From: Coniella vitis
Lineage: Eukaryota; Ascomycota; Sordariomycetes; Diaporthales; Schizoparmaceae
Assembly (NCBI GenBank): GCA_011317545.1
Contig: WUJK01000001.1
Span: forward strand, 3,453,001 to 3,517,000
DNA: 64,000 nt
Direction: 5' to 3'
This document shows, in pieces, positions 34,660 through 46,582 of this stretch. The notes beneath the pieces are model-generated. The model was not told the DNA's origin. It made no database searches and was given only the letters and a program-made list of their open reading frames with translations. Position 1 is the stretch's first letter. The number at the start of each line of letters is the position of its first letter. Position numbers and translations under genes: made by a program.

Positions 34660-37600
34660 ATGGCGCGAACTAGAAGCTCACTCAAAGCTGGCAACAGCAG
34701 TAAGCTATCAATCCACCCTGTTCGCATGCTATTCACGAACAATGCGATCATCTCGACGGTGCTAACTCAAATTAAAGGTGAGGCTGCCCCTCCTTCCATC
34801 GGCCCTGCAGTCCCTATCTCAGCGACTGTTCAGCGTCCCCGCCCGCGCGGTCGTCCCAGCAAGGCATCTCTAGCAGCTGCAAGCTCCAGCAAAAATACAA
34901 ACTCTTCCAGTTCCACCTCAACCTCCTCGGAGTCTGCATCGGGTTATTCCACTCCACTCACTAGCAATGTACCTACCCCTGCTCCGGAGAAGTCAACCGG
35001 ACCAGGGAAGTTCACTATCGTCCTGCCCTCTGTCAACACTCGCAGAGCCCAAGAGGAGGCCCTGCAAAAGGCAAAGGACTACATGTTAGGCACAGACTCC
35101 AAGCCCGCAGTGCTTCCCGATTTCACAGATGATGATGAGATCGCAGACCAATCGCCCGAATTCAATCGTATATGCCACGACGAAGAGATAGCTCGCCGCC
35201 TACAAGAGGAGCTCTATCGTGAAGGGCAAGATGAGCACCAAGGCAAAAGTGACGCGGAAAGTTCACTCAGTGACTTCAACATGGATGGAGATGGTGACAG
35301 TGATATGGTTAACAGCACGAAAGCAAAGCAGAAGGGACGGCCCATTGCAACCGTGCCACGCCGTTCTGGCCGCAAGTCTATCAAGACTGTCATAACGGAT
35401 TCTGAAGATGACCCTTACGACGAGCCACCTGCCAAGCGATTGAAGAATGCCAAGGGTAAGGGGGTGGATACCGCCCCTCAATATCCCCGCCGCTTAAACA
35501 AGTCTTCCTTCATTGTCTCGGAAGATGATCTATCAGAGGCTTCTGAGCATGAGGTTCCCTCTGTGAAATCCAAGGTCGTCAAGGGGCGGGTCAAGGGAAA
35601 GATGACTTCCAAAACACCGCCCAACGATGTTGACGATGGAGCTAGTAGCGCTGGCTCTGCCCTAACTGAGGAGTATGATTCTCAGATCTCATATTCTAGT
35701 GACAGTGAGGCTGCAGAAGACGAACCGACTAGGGTCCGGGGTGCTTCTCGCCGTGGCTTCTCGGCCTACAAAAATCGCAAAGGCGTCCACACTGTTCGAG
35801 TTAAGCTGGAAGGACACCACCCACAACTTAAGACGATGTGGATTGATCTTGAAAACATGCCGCGCTTGAACTCTGGTCGCGCTGAGCAGCCAAAGGCTAT
35901 CTCGCGTGTGCTCAAACCCTTCCAATTGGAGGGCCTCGCCTGGATGCAGGCGATGGAAGGGACACCGTGGAAAGGTGGTCTCTTGGGTGATGAAATGGGC
36001 CTTGGAAAGACGATCCAAGCCGTCAGCCTCATCATGAGTGACTACCCCGCCAAGCAGCCAACACTTGTGCTCGTCCCCCCTGTAGCTCTGATGCAGTGGG
36101 TCAACGAGATTGCCAGCTACACTGATGGCAAACTCAAGACTCTTGTTTATCACGGCACGAACTCCAAGGTCAAATTAATGAGTCTGAAGGAGCTCAAGAA
36201 GTACGACGTTATCATGATGTCCTACAACAGTCTGGAATCACTTTATCGGAAGCAGGAGAAAGGTTTCAAGAGAAAAGCAGGCATGGTCAAGGAGACGTCT
36301 CTGATCCATGCCATCACATTCCACCGTGTGATTTTGGATGAAGCGCATTGTATCAAGACTCGCACCACGATGACGGCAAAGGCATGCTTTGAACTCAAAG
36401 CCAAGTATCGTTGGTGCCTCACCGGCACGCCTCTGCAAAACCGGATCGGCGAATTTTTCAGTCTGATACGTTTTCTCGATATCCAGCCTTTTGCGTCCTA
36501 TTTTTGCAAGCACTGTGATTGCGAGTCACTTACCTGGGACATGGATGATGACCACCGATGTGTATCCTGCAAGCATAGTGGTATGCAACACATCAGTGTC
36601 TTCAATCAGGGTAGGTCTGATCTCTTGTCTACCTCTACTGGGCTGTCCCTGTTTCCCCTACTTTAATTTTTCTGGACGAGCAATCACACCGGCTCAATGC
36701 GGGGCTCGGAAGGGATCGTGAAGCAGTCTTTCAAGCCCGTCCTCTCGTTGAATATCTCCAACAGTGTGGGATACTAACAATTCTGTAGAGCTACTGAACC
36801 CGATCCAACGCTATGGCAATGTCGGACCCGGTGCTGAAGCTTTCGGCAAGCTACGCATGCTGACGAATCGGATCATGTTGCGTCGCCTGAAAAAGGATCA
36901 CACCAATTCAATGGAACTGCCAGTCAAAGAAGTCTTTGTGGACCGACAATTCTTTGGTGAAGCAGAAAATGACCTGGCAAACAGCATCATGACAAATGGA
37001 CAACGCAACTTCGACACTTACGTTGCTCAGGGTGTCCTACTGAACAACTATGCCAACATTTTCGGTCTCATTATGCAGATGCGTCAGGTTGCTGATCATC
37101 CTGACCTCATCCTGAAGAAAAACGCGATCGGAGGCCAGAACATTCTGCAGTGCAATATTTGCGATGAGCCCGCGGAGGAAGCTATTCGATCTAGATGCAA
37201 GCATGATTTCTGCCGCGCATGTGCTCAAGCCTACCTGAACTCGCAAGATCAGCCTGACTGCCCCCGTTGTCATATTCCACTGTCTATCGATCTCGAGCAA
37301 CCGGCCATTGAACAGGATGAGGAGCTCCTTAAGAAGTCGAGCATCATCAACCGAATTCGAATGGAGAACTGGACTTCCTCTTCCAAGATCGAGTTATTGG
37401 TTCGCGAGCTGCATAAGCTTCGTTCGGACAAAGCCACCCACAAGTCGATTATATTTTCTCAGTTCACAACCATGCTGCAGCTTATTGAGTGGCGCCTGCG
37501 CCGTGCAGGGATTACGACCGTCATGCTGGATGGCTCAATGACCCCAGCCCAACGCGCGGCTTCGATCGATCACTTCATGAAGAATGTGGAAGTAGAGTGT

Positions 37601-37964
37601 TTCCTGGTCTCTTTGAAGGCTGGTGGTGTTGCACTGAATTTGACGGAAGCCTCACACGTCTTTATTGTTGATCCGTAAGTCACCAAAATGAACATGTCTT
37701 GTCGCAATTTTCGCTAACCAATGTGGAATTCTTAGATGGTGGAATCCAGCAGCTGAATGGCAATCAGCTGATCGATGTCATCGCATTGGACAGACTCGGC
37801 CTTGCACCATCACTCGTCTCTGCATTGAAGATTCCGTCGAAAGCCGTATGGTTCTTCTACAAGAGAAGAAGACTAACATGATCAACTCTACCATTAACTC
37901 TGACGACGCGGCAATGGAGTCCTTGAGCCCTGAGGATCTTCAATTCCTTTTCCGCGGATCATGA
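34660..37964 (+). CDS. RAD16: Rad16-type SWI2/SNF2 ATPase with RING finger, global-genome NER
   Basis: Exons 34660-34699, 34778-36610, 36789-37674 and 37736-37964 give 995 aa. A disordered acidic and basic N-terminal third precedes the Snf2 core. Walker A is in GDEMGLGKT (about residue 416) and the Walker B box is DEAH (about 534). A zinc-binding insert HCDCESLTW...CVSCKHSGMQH follows. The RING finger CNICDEPAEEAIRSRCKHDFC ... CPRC (about 746-785) sits between the helicase lobes as in Rad16/Rad5 proteins. The second lobe ends in WWNPAAEWQSADRCHRIGQ. With Rad7 it forms the ATP-dependent damage-recognition factor and an E3 ligase. The first intron (34700-34777, GTAAGC, branch GCTAAC) is 78 bp and free of stops, so unspliced transcripts keep frame. 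Confidence 0.94.
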
Positions 37965-38864
37965 GAAGGGACGTCAGTGTGTGCTGTTGCATGCTCCTGT
38001 GGGTAATCAAAGAAATTACTTTCTTTGGTGGGCGTGTTTTCTATGCTGACTTCACTGAGCCCAGTTCTCGACCCCTTCCCAACCATTTTCTTGTCAATTG
38101 CCTTCAGTGTTAATGGGGCACACGAGTAAGTGCTCCTGCTTCAGAGGGTTGCATCTGCGACAGCATGGCATTGAATGACCACCCATTTCTCCATTGACGC
38201 TCTCATTTCATCATTATGGAATGCCCCCAAAAGAATTATAGTGTCGTACATGTGTGTCTCTATTATGTATACTTGTCTTTTCAGGTTGCCATGAGTATTA
38301 GCTCGTGATAGGTGAAGGCCACACAGAACTCTGGTGAGACTCATTCATTGTGTGGAGGCCATCTCTGACCGCAGACACATCCGGTTGGTTGATTGTTTCG
38401 GCGTTATTCTCCAGGTCAGCTTAACTGACTTGCATTGATTGCACGATATGCCGGCAATGACATTTATATGCTTTTACTGATTCCTGGTGCTCTTGCGACG
38501 TGCTGATTGACGTGTTATACTATAGTCCACAAAGATTTATTGTACACAAGTCCGTCCTGTTCGAACGTTCGGGTTATCTGAATGTTGGACAGACACTCGA
38601 GTAATCTAATTTTCACGGACCACGCGAATACCAACATAGTCTATACAGTAACAGGCCAACATGTCCAAGATTCAACTTTATCCTAAAACAGCATTTCTCA
38701 GCAGCCCGGACAACAGGCCAATGTCTAGCTACTGCTTATCCACAAGTGCGCTGTAGTCTCACTACATGGCCGTTGGAGGCCTAGGAACGAAGCACAAGGT
38801 CAATCAATTGTTTCACTGGTGACGCCCAGAAATGGACCTCTTAATGAAAGGGAAATTCCCAATA
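37965..38864. other. Convergent 3' region of RAD16 and the FHA-kinase gene
   Basis: No gene seen. AT-rich with several short open frames of chance composition. Confidence 0.55.
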
Positions 38865-41800
38865 TCAAAACACAGATACAGTTACGTACGCAGGTGGGCT
38901 TCTGAGAAATTCATCCAGACTGATCTTTCGGTCGGCGCCGGCTTCATGTTCGGGTTGAGAACACTTGTCGGCAAAGATTCGTGCCATGAGCGTCACTGCT
39001 ACCCTGTTAGTAATGGCATAGTTTGGCAGGGAGTTGATGAATAAGTTCATTCCCGGGGGTTATCTGAGCTCTAGGTGCCCGCCTGTGTTGTGTGTTTCCA
39101 GACTCGATGGCCGGGAACATGGGTCTGTCATATACAGAAGCAGATACTCACAAGTAGGTCTTCTGTTCGGGTCGACCGCTGGCAAAGAGAAGATTAGCAA
39201 AAGAATCAACCCCTGATCGGAATACGGTCCTATGCAGATTGATCTTCAGGAAAGCAGGCAAGCACGAATTTGCATGTTGTTTTACGCTGTGATATAGACT
39301 TACCCATGCACCAAGCCACGACTTCCCGAAGGGTCATGGAGTGTATGGACGTCGCATCAATCTCTTGGGTGAGCAAGCCCCCATAGGTCCAAATGGGCAC
39401 TTGCTTGGGACCCGCAGGGGTATTGATAGTCCACATACAGCGCGAGGCCTGCGGTGGTTCGTCGGGAAAGTAAAGCGTGATCATGGACCACATGATCTGA
39501 TGGGGGAGATTATGAGCTGAGATCTGGATTCACAGAACCAAGCAAGTTTTTGTTTGGCAGGGGGGAAGTTTCGTACCAGTGCAATTTGGTAGAGGTTGGT
39601 CCACCAATTGTAGTTGCCTGCTACCGGCTCATTCTCGACGATGGGCGCATGCCAGAGGTAGTTCCAGTCCACCGAGTTTTGTTCCTGCATTTGTCAGTGA
39701 GATGAATATCGAGTTTGCCTAGATGTACATGGAATGTCACTGACCGGTGTGAATATATAAGGCTTGCCGCGCTGAAAGCAGGGACGCCGAGTCAGCTTGC
39801 GTTGATACGACATAGAGGCGTTAAGGGTGAATTGATAGGCAAGTGAAAAGCATCAGAGAAAATAAAACGTCCACATCATGATCTGCGGATGCCACATACC
39901 CGTCGGGTTCTCATCATTTTCATGCTGTGATTGGACGTTCGTTAGGCCATGAAACAGAAAAGGCACGCGGGCGAGTGGGATGTACCCAGGCCGACTTACT
40001 AGTCTTGACGGTCTTTCAGTGTGTAACTTTCTGCGAGTCCCAAGTCTCCAACCTGAGAGAACGTTAGTTTAAGCTGCAACAACAGCAGCTGAAAGAATCT
40101 GATCATACTCGCCTTGACAATCGGAATGCCTGGATGTGTGCCATCGAAGTCTCCCACCATTGCTATAGCATGCTTCTCTTTCAGTCATGTCCATTTCACG
40201 GCGACATGGCACATGTCTGTCCACGTACCATTCTGGGAATCTATGTCAAAGTGTATCATGCCCTCGTCCGTATTCCATGGCTGTCCAGTATGGTACAGCG
40301 GTATTGTCTCGAAAACCTGAACGATCTGGTCCACATTGGGGTCTTTTCCACCGTGCCATGAGTCTGGATATGCCATTGCAACGACCCCTCTGAACACTGG
40401 ATGAACTCAGAAGAGGACAAACAAGAATACGAGCAATAGCTGAGAAACTCACAGCTGTGGAAGACCTGCCATAGATCATGGTCCCTGAATTTCCTGCCTT
40501 GCGACAAACCCATCTTGGTCATTATGCCGTAAAGCTAGACCACTCTGTTCAGTCTGATAAGATCTCACCAGGCGAGAAAGTCTTGTAATAGGAAGGATAC
40601 CACGTACATCTCCATATCGCATATATTCCATAGTATAGGCATACTCATGGGTGTCCCAATAACTTGCAGCCTCGTCAGCGCCAGGCCTCACGGAAGCGGC
40701 CCTCTTGTGGTTCCCCGAGTAAATGTTGTCCTCAGCCTTGCGTTTCGACCTGGTATTTGTAAACTGCTGGCCAAGATTGGCACCGTACGGTACATTCGAA
40801 TTTGAGGAATCTCTTTGGGGCTCAGGCTCAGCCACGGCTTGCGAAGGCCGAGGCAAGTGTCGCAGAAAGAGGCGTTGAATGATATGACGTGCACCAGCGA
40901 GCCGCTGAGAAATCGCTGTTAGTACTCGAGTATCCAGACTCATTAAACCCAGCTTCCACCCAAATCATACTACCCACATGTAAGTTATCCGTTTCGTCCT
41001 TGGGTGCATCGTTCGTTATACTCATTTTAAGCACCACCCGTGTATAGGAACCATCCTGCTCCTGCCTTTTGATGAGAACGGCCATTCCTTGGCCTCCTTT
41101 GCCAAGTATTCGCTCCACGGTGAACTTTAGGGGTTGAATAGAATGTACGATCTGGCAAGCTCCCTGCGCAATCTGCTGCTCAGTTTCCCTGTACTTGTTT
41201 GGATTGAGATCCCCGGCAACTTTGAATCGTTTCGCTAGTATGTCCAAGTCTGGACCGGCAGGGCCTGATGTAACTGGGAATCAGCAACTGCATACGAACA
41301 AGGAGTGATGGGCCTTTGCACTGAGGTCATCTTACGAGCATCTGGAAGCTTGAGTCCAGGCCGCTCGAAAGGCACTGTGATACGGTCAAACCTGACAAGC
41401 CCGGCTTTCTCCAGATTCTTCCATTCGTTGCCTGAGTTCTTCCAGTACGCATTGAAATAGGCGACATAGTGTTGCATGGCCAGCCTCTCAGTGAGCAACA
41501 TGATCCGCCGCTGGCCTGGAGGCGCGGCAGCCGTGGGCTGCATCGGGATCCCCATGATTGGGCAGTCGTTCGGGCTTCTTGTAAGGTGCTCGATTGCGTT
41601 TACGTTGTTAACAAGAATGTCGAAGTGCCGTGATGAGGCATGGGGAGCATGAACCAGTTTGTTCTTGACGTTGCCTCAATTCGATACCTGCTGCCCCAAC
41701 GAAGACGAGAAATAGAGAGTCGTCGGCCGAATTTTAATTGTTGACCTGAACTGGGCGAAAAGACAAGGACACATTCCCGGCTGTATTTGTGGAAGACGGA

Positions 41801-41992
41801 CAAAGAATACTTTGCCTTTGTTGAAGTCCAAGAAGCAGGCCTGTGACAGCCGTGTCTTTGGCGATACTGTCCGAAGAATGACTTTTGCAAAAGAGAAACC
41901 AAATCCGGTATTTCTTCTCTAATCCAAATTTTTGACCCTTTTCTCAAGCCAAAAGTGTGGTTTTGTAAAACGCCACTTGTATTTTCAAACAT
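38865..41992 (-). CDS. FHA-like plus Ser/Thr protein kinase domain protein, 14 exons
   Basis: Proposed exons (minus): 41746-41992, 41336-41674, 40971-41264, 40608-40915, 40453-40534, 40229-40396, 40113-40162, 40000-40052, 39900-39924, 39745-39771, 39577-39684, 39304-39496, 39152-39178 and 38865-38995; about 683 aa. An FHA-like segment has SSRHFDILVNN near residue 96. The kinase has a glycine loop GKGGQGMAV (about 250), VVLKM with the beta-3 lysine (about 275), hinge TMEYMRYGD, catalytic loop IHFDIDSQN (HRD appears as HFD, Asp and Asn kept), VGDLGLAE for DFG, RGKPYIFTPEQ as activation-segment end, and DPNRRPT in the late helix. Intron 40053-40112 has a GC donor. The junction between 40916 and 40970 and the first two exons are less certain; a start at 41555 is the fallback. 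Probably accessory; function unknown. Confidence 0.75.
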
Positions 41993-43010
41993 ACTTGGTA
42001 TTCATGGCCAAATTCCTTGCCCTCACCGACAGCATCAGGGGTCAAAAGGCAAGTCACAAGGCTAGTGGAACTCCTCTCGAAGAAACATAAGCAGAGTGTT
42101 CGTCCGTACTATGTACTTTACCTCGTTATGTGACTGGCTCTTTGCCATATCAAAATACCTTTGCTTGTTATGAAAGATGGCTCGAGGATCATTGCGAACA
42201 GTCTGGCATAGTCTAATACCAACACCACCAAATAGAAAGAGACGAACAAAAATCTAAGCCAGATTCTAGCTTAATTAGCACCTTACTCCCCATACTTCTT
42301 CTCCCAATCCACAAGGATCTTGATACATGGCATGCTAATCGCAACATCAGACAACATCTTCATGGACCGGAAGCTGACGACAGGCGATTTCGCTAGGGGG
42401 ACTGTCAAATAGTGGCACGGGCAGGTTCAGACTATGGCGCGCAGCGGCCAAAGTCGGAAGTTTTGCTTGGCCAGCGGATGATGAGTCACAAATTTGGTGT
42501 CCTATACCATTAGCAAGGTCCAACCCTTGGGAAAAGCGGCCTCCCGAATGTCTTGTCAAAAAACCTTCATAGTTGTTTTGTGGTAGTTGAACGGGTGTAT
42601 TTGGTGGCCTATTGCGTACTACATACTGTTACAGGCCTGCAGCTGCCCTGGATAAGGCGCTGGCGGACCAGCCTGCATTGGGGTGGCTCCTAGCGACCCG
42701 GGCCGCCCCTCGCTAGGCTGAGCAGTGCTAAAAATATTGCTCAATCGACAGCCGCGCTTCTTCAGAAAGATGACACTGACCACCTCGGCTTCAAAGTCCT
42801 CGACGTGTCGACACACTATTTCAGCTGCCTCAAACTTTGGCGTCGCGTTCCTTCCTTTACGATCGCAAATCGGGATTGTCAATCAACGACAAATCGCTAT
42901 TTCTAGATCGTGAACCCTTCCGTCTGCTTCAATACCTGATCGACCTTCTCCTTTGGCGTCGCGACCGAGGAGCCCCTTTTCCTCAAACTCGCCTGGTCGC
43001 AAACTTCACG
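41993..43010. other. Divergent promoter region between the kinase and PQ-loop genes
   Basis: One TACTATGTA copy at 42107-42115. No coding sequence with protein-like composition. The stretch from about 42730 is likely the 5' leader of the PQ-loop gene. Confidence 0.5.
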
Positions 43011-44010
43011 ATGCGGTGGCTCACGTCGTTTGCGGGCTATTGCGCGCCCCTCTTCTTGATCATGTCGCCCGTACTGTCATACAGTGATCAAGCCCTCTCG
43101 ATGCATCGCAACCGTTCCAGCGCCGGGTTCTCGTTGGACATACCACTCATTATGCTGGTGGCCTCCTTTTTCAGGTATGACGATGACTTTTGAGCTCTAG
43201 CTCCAGATGCGATTCTCCCACTGACCTTTATTCACTTGCAGAATCTTCTACTACCCCGGTGCCCGATTCGATAGCGCTTTGCTCGTACAATCTTCCCTCA
43301 TGGTAGTTATGCAGCTCCTGCTGCTGAAAATCGCGCTCGACCACCGTCCCGGACCTGCGTCCAAGGGCGGTGAAGCAGCGGTCCCATTCGCTGGCGCATC
43401 GCAAGAAGGAATTTTTGAAAGGCGGAGACCATATCAGTTTTGGCAATGGAGATCGCCCAAACCGTGCGTGGAACCCGAAGTATATGATAGCGAGGAGGAG
43501 CCATGTTGTGCTGACTTTTTGTGCTCTAGCTACTGGCAATTCTTGCTCTACCTCTTCATCATCCTGACTGCGCTCGAGCTTATTCTCGCCCCTTTTAGCG
43601 GCACCTACGCCATGTACTCGGTCATGCTGGGTTATGTTGGGCTGTCGGTTGAAGCGACGCTCCCGCTACCCCAAATTTTTGCCAATGCGCGGTTACGATC
43701 ATGCAAGGGATTCCGGGTTTCTGTTCTGGCTAGTTGGCTTGCAGGTGATGCCATGAAGATGTTCTGGTTCTTCACATCGACAACTGAGATTCCCTGGGCT
43801 TTCAAGCTATGCGGCATGTTTCAGGCAGGCTGTGATTGTTTTTTGGGAATCCAGTACCTCATGTACGGCAACGGAGACCACAAGCTGAAGGACGACAGCC
43901 TGTCTCCACAAGAATTTTCAATGGAGAAGACGGTTTTGCCCCTTCCAGCGACCAATAGCAGCGCTATGATCAGCGGCCGCAGAACGCCATTTGAAAAAGC
44001 GTTACAATGA
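43011..44010 (+). CDS. ANY1: PQ-loop repeat membrane protein (Any1/YMR010W type)
   Basis: Exons 43011-43174, 43242-43463 and 43530-44010 give 288 aa. The start MRWLTSFAGYCAPLFLIMSPVLSYSDQA leads into the first of about seven hydrophobic segments. A first PQ-like loop region is followed by FFRIFYYPGARFD, reconstructed across intron 1. Intron 2 rebuilds SPKPYWQFLLYLF. The second PQ motif is LGYVGLSVEATLPLPQIFANAR, close to the consensus of PQ-loop transporters. Yeast Any1/Cfs1 acts at Golgi/endosome membranes and counteracts loss of phospholipid flippases; that role is transferred by family only. The C-terminus is short, polar and phosphorylation-prone in composition. The gene symbol is a best guess among PQ-loop families. 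Confidence 0.82.
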
Positions 44011-45436
44011 TTGACTATCAGACTATGTACTTCTAAGGAGAAAGTAAACTTTGGATATGTTTGCATATATAGATCATGCATTTGTTGACATTTATCTGCC
44101 CGAGTACTGGCTGTAGGTTCAAACAGATCCCCAGTATGTCTCCTTACTATCCGAGTGTGCACGTAGCTATGTACGCTATCCTGGGTGGCACGCTTGTCTG
44201 GATTGTTGCTTTTGCAGGGTGTCTTGAAGTCGGAGGGGTGAGGGGAGCTGCCTATTGCTCGCTTGAGCAGTTAAAGTGTGGTGTCACAATACGACCAGCC
44301 ACCGCAACGAATCGCGATTGCCGCCTGCACTCGGTAGGTATGACTTCCAAAAATTGTATGCCAGTCAAGGCAGGGACGATATGAATTTTGGTGAGCTTCC
44401 AGCAGCTTGTACAAGTGGGGCTGCTCACATGGTGGGGTGGATGTGCTCACTATCGAGGTACCGCTCTACCAAAGATTCACTGTAACTTAACTCTGCACCT
44501 GCAGGAGCATTTCTCTCAGTCAAGCGTTCCCTCGTGCAGCTGCGACAGGTCCTGTCTTTCTTGCTTGTCCAGCTGGAAAATTCTTTTCACTGCCCTCTCA
44601 AATCTCGTTCATCGGTGGACCAATTTCGTTCATCTCATCAATCTCATACATCGAGCGTTCTGCAGCCTTCCTGCATGCAGCTCAATTGGACGCAAACTTC
44701 TCTCACTGACTTGGTTACGTGCTCCCTGTGCTCGTCTTTTGCTAGGCACCTGGGGTACTTGACACAGTGACTACCCAGGTAAGTGCGGAAATACGGGGTT
44801 TCTTCCCTGCTCCTTCCTCGCACGGCTTAACTGCACGTCTTCTGCCTGCACGCGTCTCAGACCGCGCCTCTGTGGACCGCTAACTCACTTCGTACTCTAA
44901 TCAGCCTTAACCTTTTTCTTAGCAGAGTCGGCATCGCACCAGCCTTTCTGGATTCCACCAGCAAAATACATTTTTGAGACCTAACCGTTCAAGAGGTACC
45001 GCAGATCAGTGTAAGTATTTGATTTCCGCTACTGTTGGATTAGAAGCGTTCACTGCATCACCACCGCCCATTCTAGAAGCCTTCCCCGAGCCTCTGAGTT
45101 CACCAAGCTTATTTACATTTGAGCCATTCAAACCTGTACGGAAAGTCACTTAAGTCCTCGCTCCTTCCAGTATTCGCAGAGTTGGATATCCCATTGACGG
45201 TCCCTTCTATTTTGATGGTCTCGGCAAGCCATCCGCCTGTCCTCTTTCCCAACCTGATCTTTCGCACCTGACTGTCCTACGGGCCTGGCTCATGTACCAC
45301 TCTGCTACTGCACCCACACGCCTTCCTTCTCGAACCTATCTCGAACAAGTTCTGTATCGCCAGAATACTTCCTCTACACTGTTTTTCCTACACGTCTCAG
45401 TAAGGAACTAATTGCAATATCCACAGTCCAGCCACC
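44011..45436. other. Intergenic region and probable spliced 5' leader
   Basis: Contains ACTATGTA at 44022-44029, then about 1 kb of pyrimidine-rich sequence with several GTAAGT-like donors and CAG acceptors (for example GTAAGT near 45011). This suggests 5' UTR introns of the following gene. No convincing open frame. Confidence 0.45.
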
Positions 45437-46582
45437 ATGGTTGCCAACTTCCGAAGCTACGAGGGACAGATTCGTCTGCTCACCTCCGTCATTGCCGCTC
45501 ATCCTGAGTTGAAGCTCAACTACAAGGGTAAGTCGGCACCCCCTCGTCCTCCCCTTTTCCATCTGGCAACACGGACAGCACGTTGCTACCATGTTTCTTG
45601 GGCCTCTTTCAAGTTCCAAGGTTGTTCTTGCCTGCACTTTCATCTCATGTAACCATCTACATGTACATGGCCTTTCGAGACTGCCGTGCGGTTCTGACTG
45701 GCCCAGAAATTGCCAAGCACTTTGGCTCTGACTGGACTGAGTCTGGCATTGAGCACTTTTTTCGTCCCATCAAGAAGAATGGCAAAGGAATTCAGGCCAT
45801 GGTCCGCCGAGGCGAAGATGCTGCCAATTTCAATCACAACACGGTAAGCTGACGACTTCTCCCGGACACATAGAAATCCACAAGTACTTTGGCGACTCGA
45901 CTCCGGATGGAATCCAGTTCCAGTTCCGCGCAATCAAAAAGGACGCCGAGAATATGCGAAAGGGCATTGACCCAGCTGTACGCATTGCTCATCGGTTGGC
46001 CTCGGCCATACGTATCAAATTGTCAAAACAAGCAAGACTAACATGAGTAATATCCTTTAGGCCAAGGGCTCTGCTGGCGATACTACTCCAGCGACCCCCA
46101 GATCATCCGCCCCCAAGACTCCCCGGACTGCCGGTTCACGCAAGCGATCTGCTCCATCTGCTGGCAAGTCCACGGCTAGTAAGAAGTTGAAGGAGAGCGG
46201 TTCCAAAACTGTTCCAGACTTTATTGCTGGCCTCGATGACAACTCTGACGAAGACTTCTCCATCCTCACCTTGACTCCGACCAAGAAGCCTGGATCTGTT
46301 GACAAGCAAACTAAGGATGCTCGCGAACATGGTACTCTCAATATCGACACTAACGAGACGCCTTCCCTGCAATCAGCTCAGACCACCACTCCGGATGACG
46401 AGGATGAACTTAGAATCTTGACCCCCGCCGATGTTGGTGCTGCCTTTTCCTTCAGCCAGTCGGCTCCCCACGCCTCCGCCTCCTTCGACACGCATACCAG
46501 CAGTTGGAGCCACGGCAATACCCGTTTCGCCGATCCTACCGACGAGCCTTACCTCGCCGACGAATATGAAGACGAGTGCTGA
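45437..46582 (+). CDS. Uncharacterised protein with two helical (Myb/HTH-like) repeats
   Basis: Proposed exons 45437-45527, 45707-45843, 45885-45977 and 46061-46582, about 280 aa. The first repeat reads LNYKEIAKHFGSDWTESGIEHFFRPIKK and the second YFGDSTPDGIQFQFRAIKK; both follow a pattern of (I/Y)xxxFG, Thr, Ile, F-R, IKK. The family is not named here. The middle is a basic region (AGSRKRSAPSAGKSTASKKLK) resembling a nuclear localisation signal. The C-terminal half is acidic and Ser/Thr-rich. The junction between exons 2 and 3 is odd. The acceptor that would keep a better second repeat (EIHKYFG) leaves a 30 bp intron and breaks frame; the in-frame alternative is a 41 bp intron that loses four residues. 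Possibly a DNA-binding or chromatin protein, but that is a guess. Confidence 0.65.

Noticed and set aside
40953..40977. 25 bp GT-AG micro-intron in the kinase gene
   Set aside because: It keeps frame but is far below normal fungal intron size; a 55 bp intron ending CTAACAG keeps frame equally well.
39030..41555. Kinase locus read as a decayed pseudogene because of many frame changes
   Set aside because: All frame changes coincide with GT-AG (one GC-AG) introns, and the spliced protein restores every kinase subdomain.
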